From Coptis chinensis (lineage: Eukaryota; Streptophyta; Magnoliopsida; Ranunculales; Ranunculaceae): 64,000 nucleotides of DNA. Numbering within the stretch: the stretch's first letter is position 1; each line of letters starts with the position of its first letter. Location: positions 26,261,501 through 26,325,500 of the forward strand of contig CM027382.1 in assembly GCA_015680905.1 (NCBI GenBank), given 5' to 3'. Below the pieces are notes generated by a model. It was given only the letters and a program-made list of their open reading frames with translations, ran no database searches and was not told the DNA's origin. Positions 45,061-57,392 of the stretch are shown piece by piece. Made by a program: the position numbers and the translations under genes.

Positions 45061-46110
45061 TGGGTGCGATGGTTAGAGGCGGCTTTTAAAGTTTCAAAAG
45101 CCTGCGTCTGAGTTAAAATTAAAATCAAAGATTGCATCTTTCAAAAGCGAGATTAGTTAAAGGCCTAGCTATTTTTGAGAAGTTTTGATAAATCGCCTAT
45201 AAAACCTGCATGGCCTAGAAAGGCTCTAATATCCGCGGACGGTCCGTGGTTTTAGGTAAATTAAGCTATCTTATCTAGTTTGGCCTTATCTGCTTGATGC
45301 CATCACTAGATACAATGTGACCTAATACTATGCCCTTTTTCACCATGAAATGACACTTTTCCCGAGTTTAAAAGCGAGGCTCTTTTCTTCACACCAGTGT
45401 CAAAACCTTAGACGCGGGTTAGACAAACGATCGTGAAGGAGTCTCCATAGATAGAAAAATCATCCATGAAAACTTCCATAAAGCTCTACCATGTCACTAA
45501 ATATATGAAGCATACACATTTGGAAGGTACCGGGGAGCATTACAAAGGCCAAAAGGCATTAGTTTATAGGCATCGTTCCAAAGGGACATGTGAAGGTGGT
45601 CTTTTCTTGCTCATTAATATCAATGATAATCTGAAAATAGCACGAGTAGCCATCTAGAAAACAATAAAAAAAGCATGACCAGCTAGGCGTTCGAGCATTT
45701 GATCTATAAAGGGTAAAGGGAAGTGATTCTTTAGTGTCATAGCATTTAACCGTCATGTAATCAATCTGATCCTCCATTTCATGGGACCTTGTGTGACAAC
45801 ATAGTCACCATTCTCGTTACGTACCATGGTAACTCCGATTTCTTAGGAACTACATGAATGGGGCTGACCCATTAAGCTATCGGAGATTGGGTATATGATA
45901 CCCACGTCGAAAGTAATCGTAAAACTTCTTCCCTAACCACCTCTTTCATGGCGGGGTTCAAAAGCGGCGAGGTTAAAGCGAAGTCTTCGTGTTATCCTCA
46001 AATGGATAAGATGAGTGCAAACCTTAGGGTCAATTCCCTTAATGTCGACTAGGGACCAACCAATCGAAAAAGATGTTCCCTAATCACCCGGATTAAACTT
46101 GTCTCTTCAT
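45060..46110 (-). pseudogene. Reverse transcriptase of E4 pol
   Basis: Minus strand. The catalytic block EVFMDDFSIYGDSF is encoded at about 45440-45485, with LTIDYMTVKCY and LPFTLYRSNARTPSWSCFFY-like frames around the palm. YPISDSLMGQPHSCSS-like text upstream corresponds to SEWVSPIHVVPKKSG with indels. It matches E3 RT along its whole length and continues into RNase H. Confidence 0.85.
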
Positions 46111-46499
46111 TTTAGATAACAGAGAAGATATAATTACGGATGATTACCATCGGATCAAGTTGTATATATTTTAATTATGGGGAAGGGGTTTAAGCAGCTG
46201 GGTGGAAGGAAAATCAATAGATGTTTAAATCGAGGTCCTCATTTTGCATAATGAATACTTGCTTGGGTAGCAAGTCTTCATACTCAATATAATGGAGCAA
46301 CCGAAGTGTCTACAATTGGTGTGGACTCAAGGATGGTGTTGACTTCCTCTAAGTAGGAGTCATTTACAAAATCTGACTTTCCAAAGAAAGGAATTTGTAC
46401 ATATTATTTTCGGGAAGCGTGTTGTTAAAATAATCTTGAGCTAAGCTCTCAATCATGCTAACCTCCCCATCTATAGAGGCGAATCACGGTAGCTGTTTC

Positions 46500-46930
46500 A
46501 TCATTTTAAAACATTTACCTCAAGCCGTGAGATGGCCAAAAGATAAGGACATCTTACCATCGCGGCAATTAATAAGTCGCGTTGGCGGTTGCTAAAAGAA
46601 TCCTAAGATGATCGGTCTGAGTCATTAGCGACTTACGTATCGAGGATAACAAAATCAGCGGGGATAGTAGAACTCCACGAACCTTAACAAAAACCGTTTT
46701 CCACTACACCCTTAGGATACTTAATAGACACGTCGCTAATTGCAACATTATTTTTGTAGGTTGCATTTCCTGTAGACCTATTTGTTTATACAAGTATCAC
46801 GGGGGAGTAAGTTAACACTTTCGCCCCGGGTCTAATAAAGCGGTTAAATTGTGGGAATCTCTAAGGTGCATTTTACGATGGGGCGACCGGGGTCCTTGTA
46901 CTTAACAATTCCATTATTTTTAGGATAAAG
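46500..46930 (-). pseudogene. Aspartic protease domain of E4 pol
   Basis: Inverted match to the E3 protease (15070-15478): a DPGRKC-like remnant of the DLGAS site near 46810-46830 is followed by YLYKQIGLQEMQPTKIMLQL-like text and an ILLATANAT-like end. Indels break the frame. Confidence 0.7.
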
Positions 46931-47279
46931 TTGGGAATTGTTCGGTTAAAAAGCGTCTTTAGGTATGTTGGTCTTCGCCTAGTAGTGCACAACTCTTTAA
47001 GAAACTTAAGCGTGATTAGGTAGCTTTTTAATAGCTTCGAGAAAAGGAAGGTTTATCGTTAGATTTTTGAAAGCGTTCCTAATCTCCTCGAAGTTGGTAT
47101 CCACAGTTAGCATGGCTAATTTTTGAGGAATGGTGGTTTAAAATCTATATTTAGCGTATGGCTCGACTTGATGTGTAACCTTGGCTTTCTTTTCTTAGGT
47201 TGTGGTTTAAGCTGGTACCTCTACGGTGGTAGGTTCTTTAGTTTCTATGTCGGTATCTAGTTAGATATCCGGTGTAGAG

Positions 47280-48956
47280 AATCTTGATCACGGTAACTAT
47301 AGGCATAGTTACTTTGTTATCAACCACCTTTCGAGGCGGAGAGTGGTGATGGCATTCAGGTCACCTACTATAGTCGTTTCCGTACTAGTATTACCGTTTA
47401 CCTCAAAGGCTATGTTTGTTGTTTTAGGGTTTGGTATAAACTTGTCTTGGAAACCGCCTTTTGGTTGGGCTTTCTCTTGGGCTAAAAACTTGTTGTATGC
47501 CACGATTTATGGATTATAATATCTGTTGGTTTGATTGAGTCATTGATTGGAAAAGTTGTTGGGTAACTTTGTATAAAGGCGTCGATCTGGTCCGGTTGTG
47601 TAGGTGTAGTAGTCCGCAGTGGTGCGGTGGAACTATCTCCGTTGATTATTTATGGGTGGGTTTTGATAGTTACTATTGTTAACGAACGATACCTCTATTG
47701 GTATTATAATTATTATAATTATTCTGACCTTGTGCTACACCTTGTCGTGGTTTAGCTTGGTTGTTATAATTATTATAATTTCCTGACCTTGTCCACTGTC
47801 CTTGCCTAGGTGGAGCTTGATTATAGTTGTTTGTTTGCCTAGCATTTTGGTTATTAAACCACAGGTTGTAACTTGTTGATTGTTTAGCCAACTAAAGTTG
47901 GGATGTTGTCTCCATGGGGCATTAGGAATAGGATAGTTATTAATGGAGCAAACATTATCTTGCTCGATTGTTGTTGTTCATAGGCGAGAGGACAATAGGA
48001 GTCGAGGTGCTTTCGGGGACTCAAACAGAAATTACATGGGTTGGAGTTGGCGTTCATGGCCCGGAATAGGCTTTTGTTGAATAGAAATAGCCTCTACTTT
48101 TTTAGTTAGAGATTGATTAAATTTTTAAGTTAAGGTGGGTTTCATCTCAAACATACCGTGACCTTAAGCTGTTGAAGAAGAACTAGCGAGGCGGGGGGAT
48201 ATCATCACTGCCCCCATTGTTATTAGCGTTTAGTTTGTTCTTCTAAAATTTATAAGCCTCTGAGGCTCCTTTACTTAGGAAACTACCCCATTCATTATGT
48301 CAAGGACTTCTTTATGGTGATGTTGAAGTCCTTTGAAAAAGGCCGCGAACTAATGTGTCTTTTGCTAGGTTATGGTGTGGACACTCTATTAGCGGTCGGT
48401 GAAAGCGATTCCAAGCCTCGAGAAAATGATTCATGAGGGTTACGTTGGAAGAAATGAATCTTGGAAAGCATTTCATCCGTCTTTAGGGGTGGGTAAAAAT
48501 GTTCCATAAATAGGCTGAACAAGTTTAGCCCGCGAGTCCTGAGTTAAGAGCTGGGCGTTAACCAAGCAATGCCTTATCGGCTAAGGTGAAGGGAAATACC
48601 CTTAGTTTAATTTGTTCGCTTTTAACCGTAGGATGATGGAATGTTGTAAGGACTTGTTCAATCCCTACGCATGTGTTGGTAAGGTTTTCATGGCCTAAAC
48701 CATGGAAAGCGGGTAACAAATTAAATATGTTTGGGGGATTGAAAATCCCCAGGAGTCTACTAGAAACGATGCAAGATTTAGGGCTATCGCTCAAAGCTTT
48801 GTAGAAGTCGGAGAGAGAGTCTCTCTTTCTTCACCCATTATGTCGGTATGGTTGGTGGAATAGTAGTTAGAGGTGTTATGATTGGTATACTTTCGATATG
48901 TTTGTTTGTTGAAGGTTAATTCGTTCGGTGTTTTCTCGACCGGACCTTAATCTCAT
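47280..48956 (-). pseudogene. gag: gag of E4
   Basis: Minus strand from MRLRSGRENTERINL at 48956. Readable gag blocks: SPKSCIVSSRLLGIFNPPNI, NLLPAFHGLGHENLTNTCVG, a zinc knuckle near 48010-48050 (CNFCLSP...H....YCPL), an Asn/Tyr/Gln-rich stretch NYNNYNNQAKPRQGVAQGQN, and ATTTVAFEVNGNTST-like text before protease. Frameshifts are frequent. Confidence 0.8.
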
Positions 48957-49479
48957 GCAAGTCTAAGTCTAAACACGAAAACAACACAAACAATCTTGAT
49001 ATATTAGTATGAACCTCTAGCGGAGATCACGAGGTATGGAAGAAAGGAATACCTGATTCGTCCTTGCTTAAGCTTATGAATAAGCGTCTTGTTTCGCTTG
49101 TTCGATTGTATATAGCGAGGTTAGAACAAAAAAATATGAAAAGAGCAAAGTTCGAGTCAAAGCTGTGAAATCCGAAAAATTTAACCGCAGGGAGGCGGTC
49201 GGCTAGAATAGAAGCGTGATCACTCTCCGAAATAATTTTCAAATTTGTTTTTAAGTGTTTTAAGCAAGGGGTCAGCTTCATGTCGAGTGAGTTAGGAATT
49301 TAGGCCGGGTAGGCTCAGAAGGAGCATCGATTCGATTGTAATTTTACCGAATTTTTCAACTTTGAAATGGACAACCAAGGTATGAATCAAACAAGGGTGG
49401 GTGGGTTTAATGGGACTTAAAATGACTAATTCTACTATGAAAACAATGCTAAAGTGCAACTAAGATGGCAGCGGCATTT
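48957..49479 (-). other. Leader and primer site of E4
   Basis: The primer site on the minus strand begins TGCCGCTGCCATCTTAG from 49477, two bases shorter than E5's TGGCGCCGCTGC. It is followed by the same leader as in E3 (TTTAGCATTGTTTTCATAGT; CCCACCCACCCTTGTTTG). Confidence 0.7.
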
Positions 49480-50950
49480 GATAAAACATAAAATAGAATG
49501 AGTTTTCCCTAAAATAAAGCGATAAAACTCAAAACGTAAAGTAAACTAAAACTATTTAAGTGTCTATTTTATCAAAGTTTCTACTCTCAATTCTATCGAA
49601 ATAGAGTGGAGTAACAAATTAGTTCCTCTCCTAGTGCTCTAGCATGGATTGTTTTCTAATCTAATTAGTCGTTTTTAAGTCAATGAGAGCTTTAAAGGTG
49701 ATTACTCACGATACTTACTGAATTTGATTACTTGACTTTTAACTTACTAATGCTATGGAAATATGATTGTTTTAATCTAGATAAAGAAATTAGAGGGAAT
49801 TCAATCCACCTCGAATCCAACTTAACAACCTAACGTAGAATGTTGTATCTCGATTCTCCGTTTCTCGGCGAGAATTTGAGTTCTAATCCCTAGTGTTAAT
49901 GGCATTTCTACGAATACTAACTAGCATGTGAGGTCGTCCACCCATTCTCTCATGGCGAAACACGACCTTCTAGAGTGGAATAGATTCTACAACCAATTCT
50001 ATACTAACCACTAAGTTTTCATCAAGGCTTCATCAACCCCTCTAATGGAGGTTTTAGCCTTGAGTCATCAAACTAACATTTCCCATTGAATCTAAACTAA
50101 ACATAATGTAAGAAATTGAAATTTACTTAAATAAACAATAATGATTAAAATCTAATTAACAACTAAGAAATGGTAATCAACAATAATTAAAACAGATCTA
50201 ATAGATTGAAATACACAATTGAAATTGATAAAATAACTATTTTATTTATCTAAATCAATCAAGAACAATGATTCAAAGATTTAATCTAAAACAAAATTGA
50301 AAATGGAACTAAAACTTAATTTCATTAATAAAACTAGATCTAGAATTCTATATATTAATTTAGGTCTAACTAGCTACCATTAACAAAAGAGCTAAGCTTT
50401 TGTTTTATACATTCAGATCAAAAATCGTGCATGGGCTTGGAGCCATGTTTTGGGCAGGAAGAATCGGGGCCAAAAACCCAATTCTTCAGTCCAAAAAGGC
50501 CTCTTCAGCTGCAGTTGGCTTCCACAGACTTTTCGTCCACTTCTGCTCCTCTGATTGGGTCAAGGCTTAGACCATTGGAAAGCTCTTTCCGATCCGGTCG
50601 TTTTGACATAAGGTAGGCCCAATTCCGAGGTCTGAGTCCAACGATATGGTCTTCGGAAGTTCTGTTGACTTTGTGCACTGTTTCTGCCTGCGTGGACTTT
50701 GAGTTTTCAGTTTTGACCGGGCTTTAGAAAGGCTTTATCTTCTTGGATCTTGGCCTTTAATCACGGAACTCCTTAGTAACCGACCTTTGCTCCTTTATCT
50801 CGCTAAAGTGGCACATTTCTGCACATAATGGACTTTGAAGCCGAAATGCATAAAACAAATGTCGAGTGTTAACTCTTAATTATTACTCACATAATTGGTC
50901 TAAAAGTATGACTGTTCTGGGGTTAAAACTACAATTTTGGGCTCTTATCG
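49480..50950 (-). repeat. 5' LTR of E4
   Basis: About 1471 bp. It matches 36108-37583 along its length, including the extra segment (here about 50660-50785). The outermost base is changed (CGATAAG instead of TGATAAG on the minus strand). The inner end is TTTTATCA. Confidence 0.88.
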
Positions 50951-51480
50951 GAACCCAATCCAGGCCCGGTGGGCTTCACCTCTATGTATTATGGGGTTAG
51001 AGGCGGGGACGGTACCATCTGGACCGTCTTGGCGCTCGGTCTAATAAAATTGCACTTTTACGTCGGCTATTCTCAAACCGCCCCAAGGGGACTCAAAGTA
51101 ACCAATTCTAGGGTTGGTGCGGTGGAATCCATTGCCCGTTTGTGTTCCAAGTATGCAACATCTGAGGTTTGACCACGAATCCCTTTGTGCAAAACTTAAT
51201 GCAAAGGGAAAAGGTAACAAAATAATCATATTTACAAGGTGGAGTCTTTTAACGTCGGATCCTCAAGGCGAATCCCAACACAGGAGAAAGAAAGGTAGCG
51301 GCGAAAGATTATCTGCTTGCTGTGGTGTTAGACAAAGGTATACCTTAAAGCTGGCTAGTATCCGGGATAGGAAGTCGGGCCTAAAACGAGAAAATTGTTT
51401 GGCAATGCATACACCGACCCGTCAACCTGCGCCGCGTCGTTTACGAGCAAAAAGAACTACGACCATTTCCTATTCATGAT
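50951..51480. other. Unassigned DNA between E4 and E5
   Basis: This is higher in G+C than its surroundings and open on both strands (plus 50969-51172 and 51114-51479; minus 51229-51041). I do not recognise any product. It may be the edge of E5, an unrelated fragment or host DNA. Confidence 0.4.
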
Positions 51481-51799
51481 GAGTAAGACTTACACCAAAT
51501 GATTAGCTGAAGTTAGCGAGGTAGAGAGTAGAAAAGGGAAGAGAAGGAAGGAGGTGAAATTTTAGGTACCCGTCGTTTACCCGAAAACCGCGTTTGCTTT
51601 CGTGTTCTGAAGACATTTATACTTTCGGTTAAAAAAGTTTTTAGTGGACTAAGGTTCGGCTTGCAACCACACACTTCAAAGAACTTTGGAAATCATAAGA
51701 TAGAAGATGGCCCAGCTACCAAAATGGCGTACCCTCTATAGAAACAAGATTGAGTACACCAAATGAAACATCTAGTCGATTAAAATGGATTACGAAGAA

Positions 51800-52990
51800 G
51801 AGTCACATTCAATATCTGGTGGCGTAATTCATGGTAATGTTTTAGGCGTTGTCCATTGACTTGAAATTATTTGTTATCTTTTGGATTAAGCAAATAGATT
51901 GCCCCATAATGTTTCACAGGTGACCTGATGAAAGGACCGGACCATCGTGTTTTCAATTTACCGGGGAAAGATGTGTAATCACGGAGTTATCTGATAAAAC
52001 TTTTTGGCCAATTTTGAAAATCCTTACGCCAAAATGTGCTTGTCGTGCACTCTTTTCATATTAGCTTTGTAGGATTTGAGAGATCATAAGCATCCTCGAA
52101 TCTCCTCGACTCATTTAATTGCGGTTTTAAAACCTGCTGCCTACGATGATATTGTAATTGAGGCTTTTGATGGCCCAAAAGGCCGCGGTGCTCAAGTTCA
52201 ACTGGCGGATGACAAAGGTTTTCCAAAACAATGTGGTAAGGAGACATCCCTATAGGTGTCTTAAATCTTTGTTGGGTATGCCCACAAGGCATCCGATAAA
52301 GCGGAGAGACCGATCCTTTCTTGATGGGTTGACAGTTTTCTCGAAATAGACTTTATCTCTCTGTTGGAGACTTCCACTTGCACTTTCGTTTGTGGGTGGT
52401 ATGGAGTAACAACCTTGTGAGTAACTCCATATTTCTTCATTAAAACCAAAAATTTTGTTACAAAAATGTGTACCCCATCATCAGCGATGATAGCTTTGGG
52501 AACACCAAAGCGAGAAAAATGTTTTCCTTTACAAATCTCACGACAGTCTTATGGTCATTTGAGGGACATCACGAGTGCCTCAATCCATTTGGACACATAG
52601 TCTCAAAGACTAAAATGTATAGGAAACCTTGAAAATAGGGAAGGGTCCCATAAAATCAATGCCCCAAACATCAAAAATTTCCACAATCAAGATAGGATTT
52701 AGGGGCATCATATTTCGTTTGGTAATTCGACCTAGGTGTTGACAATCTGCAAGCTATGCAATGTTAGGTGTGCATCGCGAAAAAGGGTAGGCCAGTAAAA
52801 ACCACATTGTAACACCTTGGCGCGGTTTTTCTTTCCACTGAAATGACCTCCAAGATTGTTCATGGCAAAAGGATAATACGTCGGTGTGTTCCCAATCGGG
52901 AATGCGGCGGACGAATGAGAATGGTCGAACAATACTTAAAGAGGTAGGGTTCATCCCAGAAATAATATTTTACGATGGATAAGAACTTTT
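51800..52990 (-). pseudogene. Integrase of E5 pol
   Basis: Minus strand: [31 protein letters not shown], then frames corresponding to [40 protein letters not shown] is followed by [61 protein letters not shown] and a C-terminal block near 51820-51870. It has the expected zinc, DDE core and C-terminal order, broken by indels. Confidence 0.85.
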
Positions 52991-53079
52991 ATGATCGGGG
53001 CGTGACCAAAGGAGGGACTTCCTCGGTAACTAGGTAGTTAACGATATCCGCGTACCATGGAGATGAAAAATAGAGTACA

Positions 53080-53560
53080 AGTATTAGATGCGGGAAGGAA
53101 TCACCGATAGCTTGGAATCACTATCGATGTCACCAACCAGCCTTGATAAATGGTCGGCTCACGACATTTTCGGGTTCCTTTCTTGTCTTTGATTTCCGGG
53201 GTGAATTCTTGTAAGAGAAGGATCCAGTGGAACAATCGTTGTTTTCGTCCTTTTTTCGCGAGTAAGTACCGAATTACGGCATGGTCAGGTATATATACTA
53301 TGGTCGATGTTCCAACTAGGTAGGGGAAAACTTATCAAAGCATAGACAACAGCTAGTAACTCTTTCTCGGTTGTGGTATAATTGCGTTGGCGTCGTTAAA
53401 GAGTTTTACTAAGCGTAGTAAATGACAACGGGTTTGTCGTCACCTCGTTATTTATACGGCACCAATAGCAAAGTCGCTAAGCGTCACACATTAGTTCGAT
53501 GGTTGAGACCAATCGGGGTTGAATGATAGGGCCCGGTAGTCGAGGCGGTTTTAGAGTATC
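53080..53560 (-). pseudogene. RNase H domain of E5 pol
   Basis: Inferred mainly from position between RT and integrase and from weak minus-strand similarity to the E4 RNase H (CDA-like and [13 protein letters not shown] text near 53190-53500). Heavily frameshifted. Confidence 0.5.
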
Positions 53561-54560
53561 AAAAGCTTGTTTGCAATTGAAATTGAAGTCGAATCTGCAT
53601 CCTTAGCGGGAGATTGGTTAAAGTCGAGAGCAACTTTAGAAAAATCCTGAATGAATCTCTGTAAAACCCGGTGGCCTAAAAAGGCACGGATATCCGCCCG
53701 AGTATGCGTGGGAAAGGTAGCGAAGAAATTTTAACAATTTTAGCTTTATCAACCTCCATCCCGTCTTTTTGAAACAATATGACCTAGAACAATTCCTTTG
53801 GTAACCATGAAATGACACTTCTCCCAATTGAGTACCAGATTTTTCTCTTACGCTGTTAAAACTTTGGAAAGGTTGGATAAACGATCGTTAAAGGAATTTC
53901 CGTAAATGGAAAAGTCATCCATGAAGACTTCCATATAGCGTTCCACCATATCACTAAAAATGTGAAGCATCAGCGTTGGAAAGTGCACGGAGCATTACAA
54001 AGACCAAAAGGCATTAGATGCGTATGCAAAGGTTCCAAAGGGACATGTGAAAGTTGTCTTTTTTTTTCTTGATCGGTGGGATCGATGACAATTTGGAAGT
54101 ATCCGGAATAGCCATCAAGAAAAGCGATAGTAAGCATGACCCGCTAAACGTTCTAGCATCTGGTCAATGAATGGGAGAGGGAAGTGATCTTTCACGGGTT
54201 ACGGCATTAAGTTTCGCGATAGTCAATGCAAATTCTCCATTTTAAAGGAATGCAGTGGAGATGCACTCACCCTTTTCATTTTGCACAACTTGAATGCCAG
54301 AGTTTTTGGGAACAACGTGGACGGGGACTAACCAGATCACTATCGAGATAGGGTATATGATACCGCATCAAATAAGCGATAGAACTTCCTCTCGCACTAC
54401 TTCCTTCATTCTCGGGGATTAAAAGGGCGTTGTGGTTCTCGTGATGTCTTTGTGCCGTCATCAAGATGTATACGATCGTGCATATGCTAGGGTCTATTTC
54501 CTTGATATCATCTAAAGACCATCCGATAAGCGGGCGGTGTTTCACGAATGACATGAATCA
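53560..54560 (-). pseudogene. Reverse transcriptase of E5 pol
   Basis: Minus strand: FVKHRPLIGWSLDDIKEIDP at the start, IYPISIVIWLVPVHVVPKNS-like text, a catalytic EVFMDDFSIYGNSF encoded at about 53890-53935, GIVLGHIVSKRR-like text and FLGHRVLQRFIQDFSKVAL-like text. The order agrees with E3 and E4. Confidence 0.85.
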
Positions 54561-54949
54561 AAGCGTGCCTCTTAGATGCGTAGTCAAGTGAGCAGAAATT
54601 ATTATAGGGTGACTACCATCGGGATCGAGATGTCATTACTTCAAATCGGGGGTAGAGGTTTTAAATCCGGAGTTGGAGGATTGGGGATCAAGGATTAAGT
54701 GAGGGATCATCTCTTCAATGGAAAAGAAGCGAATCCGGTTCTTACGAATTAGTTTATACCCAGAAGCATTAGGGTCAAATAGTGATGCTGACTCTAATAA
54801 TGCATGGACATCCCTTATGTATGAGTCATCGTCAAACTCCGGATTATCAAAAGAAAGAAATTGGTGTATCTCGTGCAGGGGAAAAGAGTTTGTAAAATAA
54901 TCATGTTCGGACTATCAACCAAACTAATCTAAGCCCTCCATTATAGGAT

Positions 54950-55580
54950 TGGGAAAGCTGTTTCATTAATTTGAACCGTTGAGTTAAATGAGAAAAGGTT
55001 CGAAAAGACAATGTCATTGAACCGTCCGACAATTTATGAGGCGTTGGCGGTTGCAAGGAAAGGGCGTCCCAAGATGATAGGGATGGAGTCCACGGGCTAC
55101 TTGATATCTAGAATGACAAAATCAAGCTGGATAGTAAAATCTTGGACCTTTACTATAACGTTCTCTACTATGCCTTTTGGGTACTTAATGGAAGCGATCC
55201 AGCGAGTTCGCGAGTCATATTGGTAGGTTTCAATTCATGAAGACCTAACTGCTTAAATAAGTAGTAGGGAAGTAGGTTAACAACGGCACCTAGGTCTAAA
55301 AGCGCGATGGCGGTATACTTGTCGCTGCATGGCGTGCATGGTACGGTTAATTAGACACAGGTCCTGTACTTTACCACACCATTGGTAGTGGTAATCAAAG
55401 AAACTGCTTTCGATGAGAACGGCTTGTTGAGGAGGTACATTAAATGCGTCGTTTGGTGGTGCACATGTCCTTCAAAAACTTGGCATGCTTGGGCAAATGC
55501 TTTAAGCGCATCTAGGAAAGGTAAGTTTATGGTCAAATTTTTGAAGGTTTCCGCGGATCTCATCAAAATGGTCGTCATGT
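54950..55580 (-). pseudogene. Aspartic protease region of E5 pol
   Basis: Minus strand DLGAVVNLLPYYLFKQLGLH, then ELKPTNMT, at about 55290-55220 is the retropepsin active-site block, with Val in place of the usual Ser after DLGA. LGRPFLATANAS-like text follows at about 55060. An upstream frame (55578-55351) has FKNLTINLPFLDALKAFAQA, the segment also seen before protease in E3. Confidence 0.75.
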
Positions 55581-55699
55581 TTGTTCTTTACCAAGCGGGC
55601 GAGGAACGGAGCTTTTGGGCCGGAATCGCGTACAAGGATCAATGGTATCTTTTTCCTAGGGGCGTAGGTGTAGATTTTGATGGTACAACTTAAAATCCG

Positions 55700-57392
55700 T
55701 TATAGGTTCTTGCGAGGTAGGAGTTGGAAGGGCGTTAATTAAATGGCTTCCGTCGATTCCTCGTCGGCATCACGTATATTATTGTCGATGGTTCGGCGAG
55801 AACGAAGAGTGGTAATGACATTTACCTCACCCGGCTTGGATTACTAGGTCTGGTGCATTGTTGAGTTCAAAGGCGGTGTTTGTAGGCTTAGGGTTTGGAA
55901 TTGCTTGGCGGGGAACCGCCGCCGCGACTTTTATCTGAGCTAACAGCTGAAGAGGCTGTTGGATAGAAGCTAGGATTTGATTACGTTGATTCATGTATGT
56001 CGGGGAAGTTTCACCCGTTTTATCGGTATGGATTATACCAAGGGAAGCGGCGGGGAACTAGTTCCGGTTATTATTCACGGGTTGATTTTGGTAGCCATAT
56101 CCTTGGTTAAGCGGGAACAAGGTTCTTGGTTGTTTTGGTATCCCATATTTGCGTTATTGGGAAAATTACTTTGCCCTTTGCTGAAATTGTGGAGGATTTC
56201 CTTGTGATAGGAATTGTAGTTCGCGGTGGTCGTGCACAGAACGTTGTTGCCACTGAAGGAGCTTGTTGTTGGATAGGGGGTGCCCAAGCTAAATTCGGAT
56301 GTTGTCGCCAAGGTACATTAGGGATGTTAAAAGCACAAGCCTCTTCAGAAGGTTGGGGAGGACACTCGTATACCAAAGGACAATAAGAATTGGCGTGCTT
56401 TCGGGACTTAAACAAAAAGGGGCATGGGGAAGCGTTGGCAGCCATGACTGTTTGGGTTTTTGTTCATTTACTTGTACGAAAGAGCATCGACCTTTTTTTT
56501 TAGGGACTCGATTAGAGTTTTTAATTCGGATCGGGTTTGACCTCGAACATAGACATAACTTTGGTAGGAGTGTCGTTAGAAAGATCTAGAAGAATCGATG
56601 TTTCCCCGATGGGTGCCATTGAGGCTGTTTCTCAAGAAAAGTGTATGCTTCCATGGCCCCTTGTCCATGAAACAACCGCCGTTCATGATATCTAATGTTT
56701 CCTTTTGATGGTCGAGAGACCATTAAAGAATGAAACGGACTAATACAGCGATGTCGAGTTGATGATGGGGACATTAGAAGTAGATCGATAAATCTGCTCC
56801 ATGCTTCGAAAAAGGATTCACGGGGGGTGGTGGCGAAAAGAATTGAATCTTTTGAAGTATTTCTGTAGTTTTCTTAAAGTATAGAACTTTATCATGAATG
56901 CTTGAACAAGTTTGGCCCATGTGTCAATGGATTAGGCTTGTCCGTGAGAGCCAAACCTGAAGCTTTATCGGTAAGGTGAAGGGAAACAACCTAAGCAAGA
57001 CTTGTTAAAGTTGGTAGCGGTTAGGATGGCGAAAAGTGGTGATTACTTGTTGCATCCGGCGAAGATGATTGTATGGTTTTCATGGTCTAAACCATGGTAA
57101 ACAGGTAACAAACCAAAATGTTTGGCGGAATCTGAAAATCACCTACAATCGCGATCGAGTTTAATGCGAGGCGAGTCCTTCCTGTAAAAGCGATATAGAA
57201 ATCGAAAGGGTTTCTCCACCGTGAGATTTTCTTCACCATAATTAAAGGAGATAATGGAAAGCGGAGATGTTTGGCGAGGTTGATTCTGGAGGAGGAACTA
57301 TGCCTAGGAGATAACATAAGCAGTTGTTTCTTGTATTTTTTACAATGATATGTAAGTTCTAATTCCTTATGTTTACCGGACCGTAGTCTCAT
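55700..57392 (-). pseudogene. gag: gag of E5
   Basis: Starts MRLRSGKHKELEL at 57392. A degenerate zinc knuckle lies at about 56385-56430 (CPFLFKSRKHANSYCPLVYE, first Cys spacing altered), followed by VPWRQHPNLAWAPPIQQQAP and a Gln/Asn-rich stretch. It is frameshifted but keeps the same layout as E3 and E4 gag. Confidence 0.75.

Larger units (their letters stand above)
36108..50950 (-). mobile_element. E4: Athila-like element with both LTRs, ~14.8 kb
   Basis: Minus-strand order: 5' LTR (50950-49480), primer site, leader, gag, protease, RT, RNase H, integrase, PPT-like motif, ORF A, PPT-like motif, ORF B, PPT-like motif, tail, true PPT, 3' LTR (37583-36108). Both LTRs share a ~130-bp insertion missing from the other LTRs here, which ties them together as one element. 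The bases flanking the ends (TGGGG before 36108; GAACC after 50950) do not match, so no target duplication is visible. Every domain is present but frameshifted. Confidence 0.88.

Noticed and set aside
50951..51480. Organelle DNA insert
   Set aside because: The composition is different, but I recognise no plastid or mitochondrial gene; no basis for the claim.
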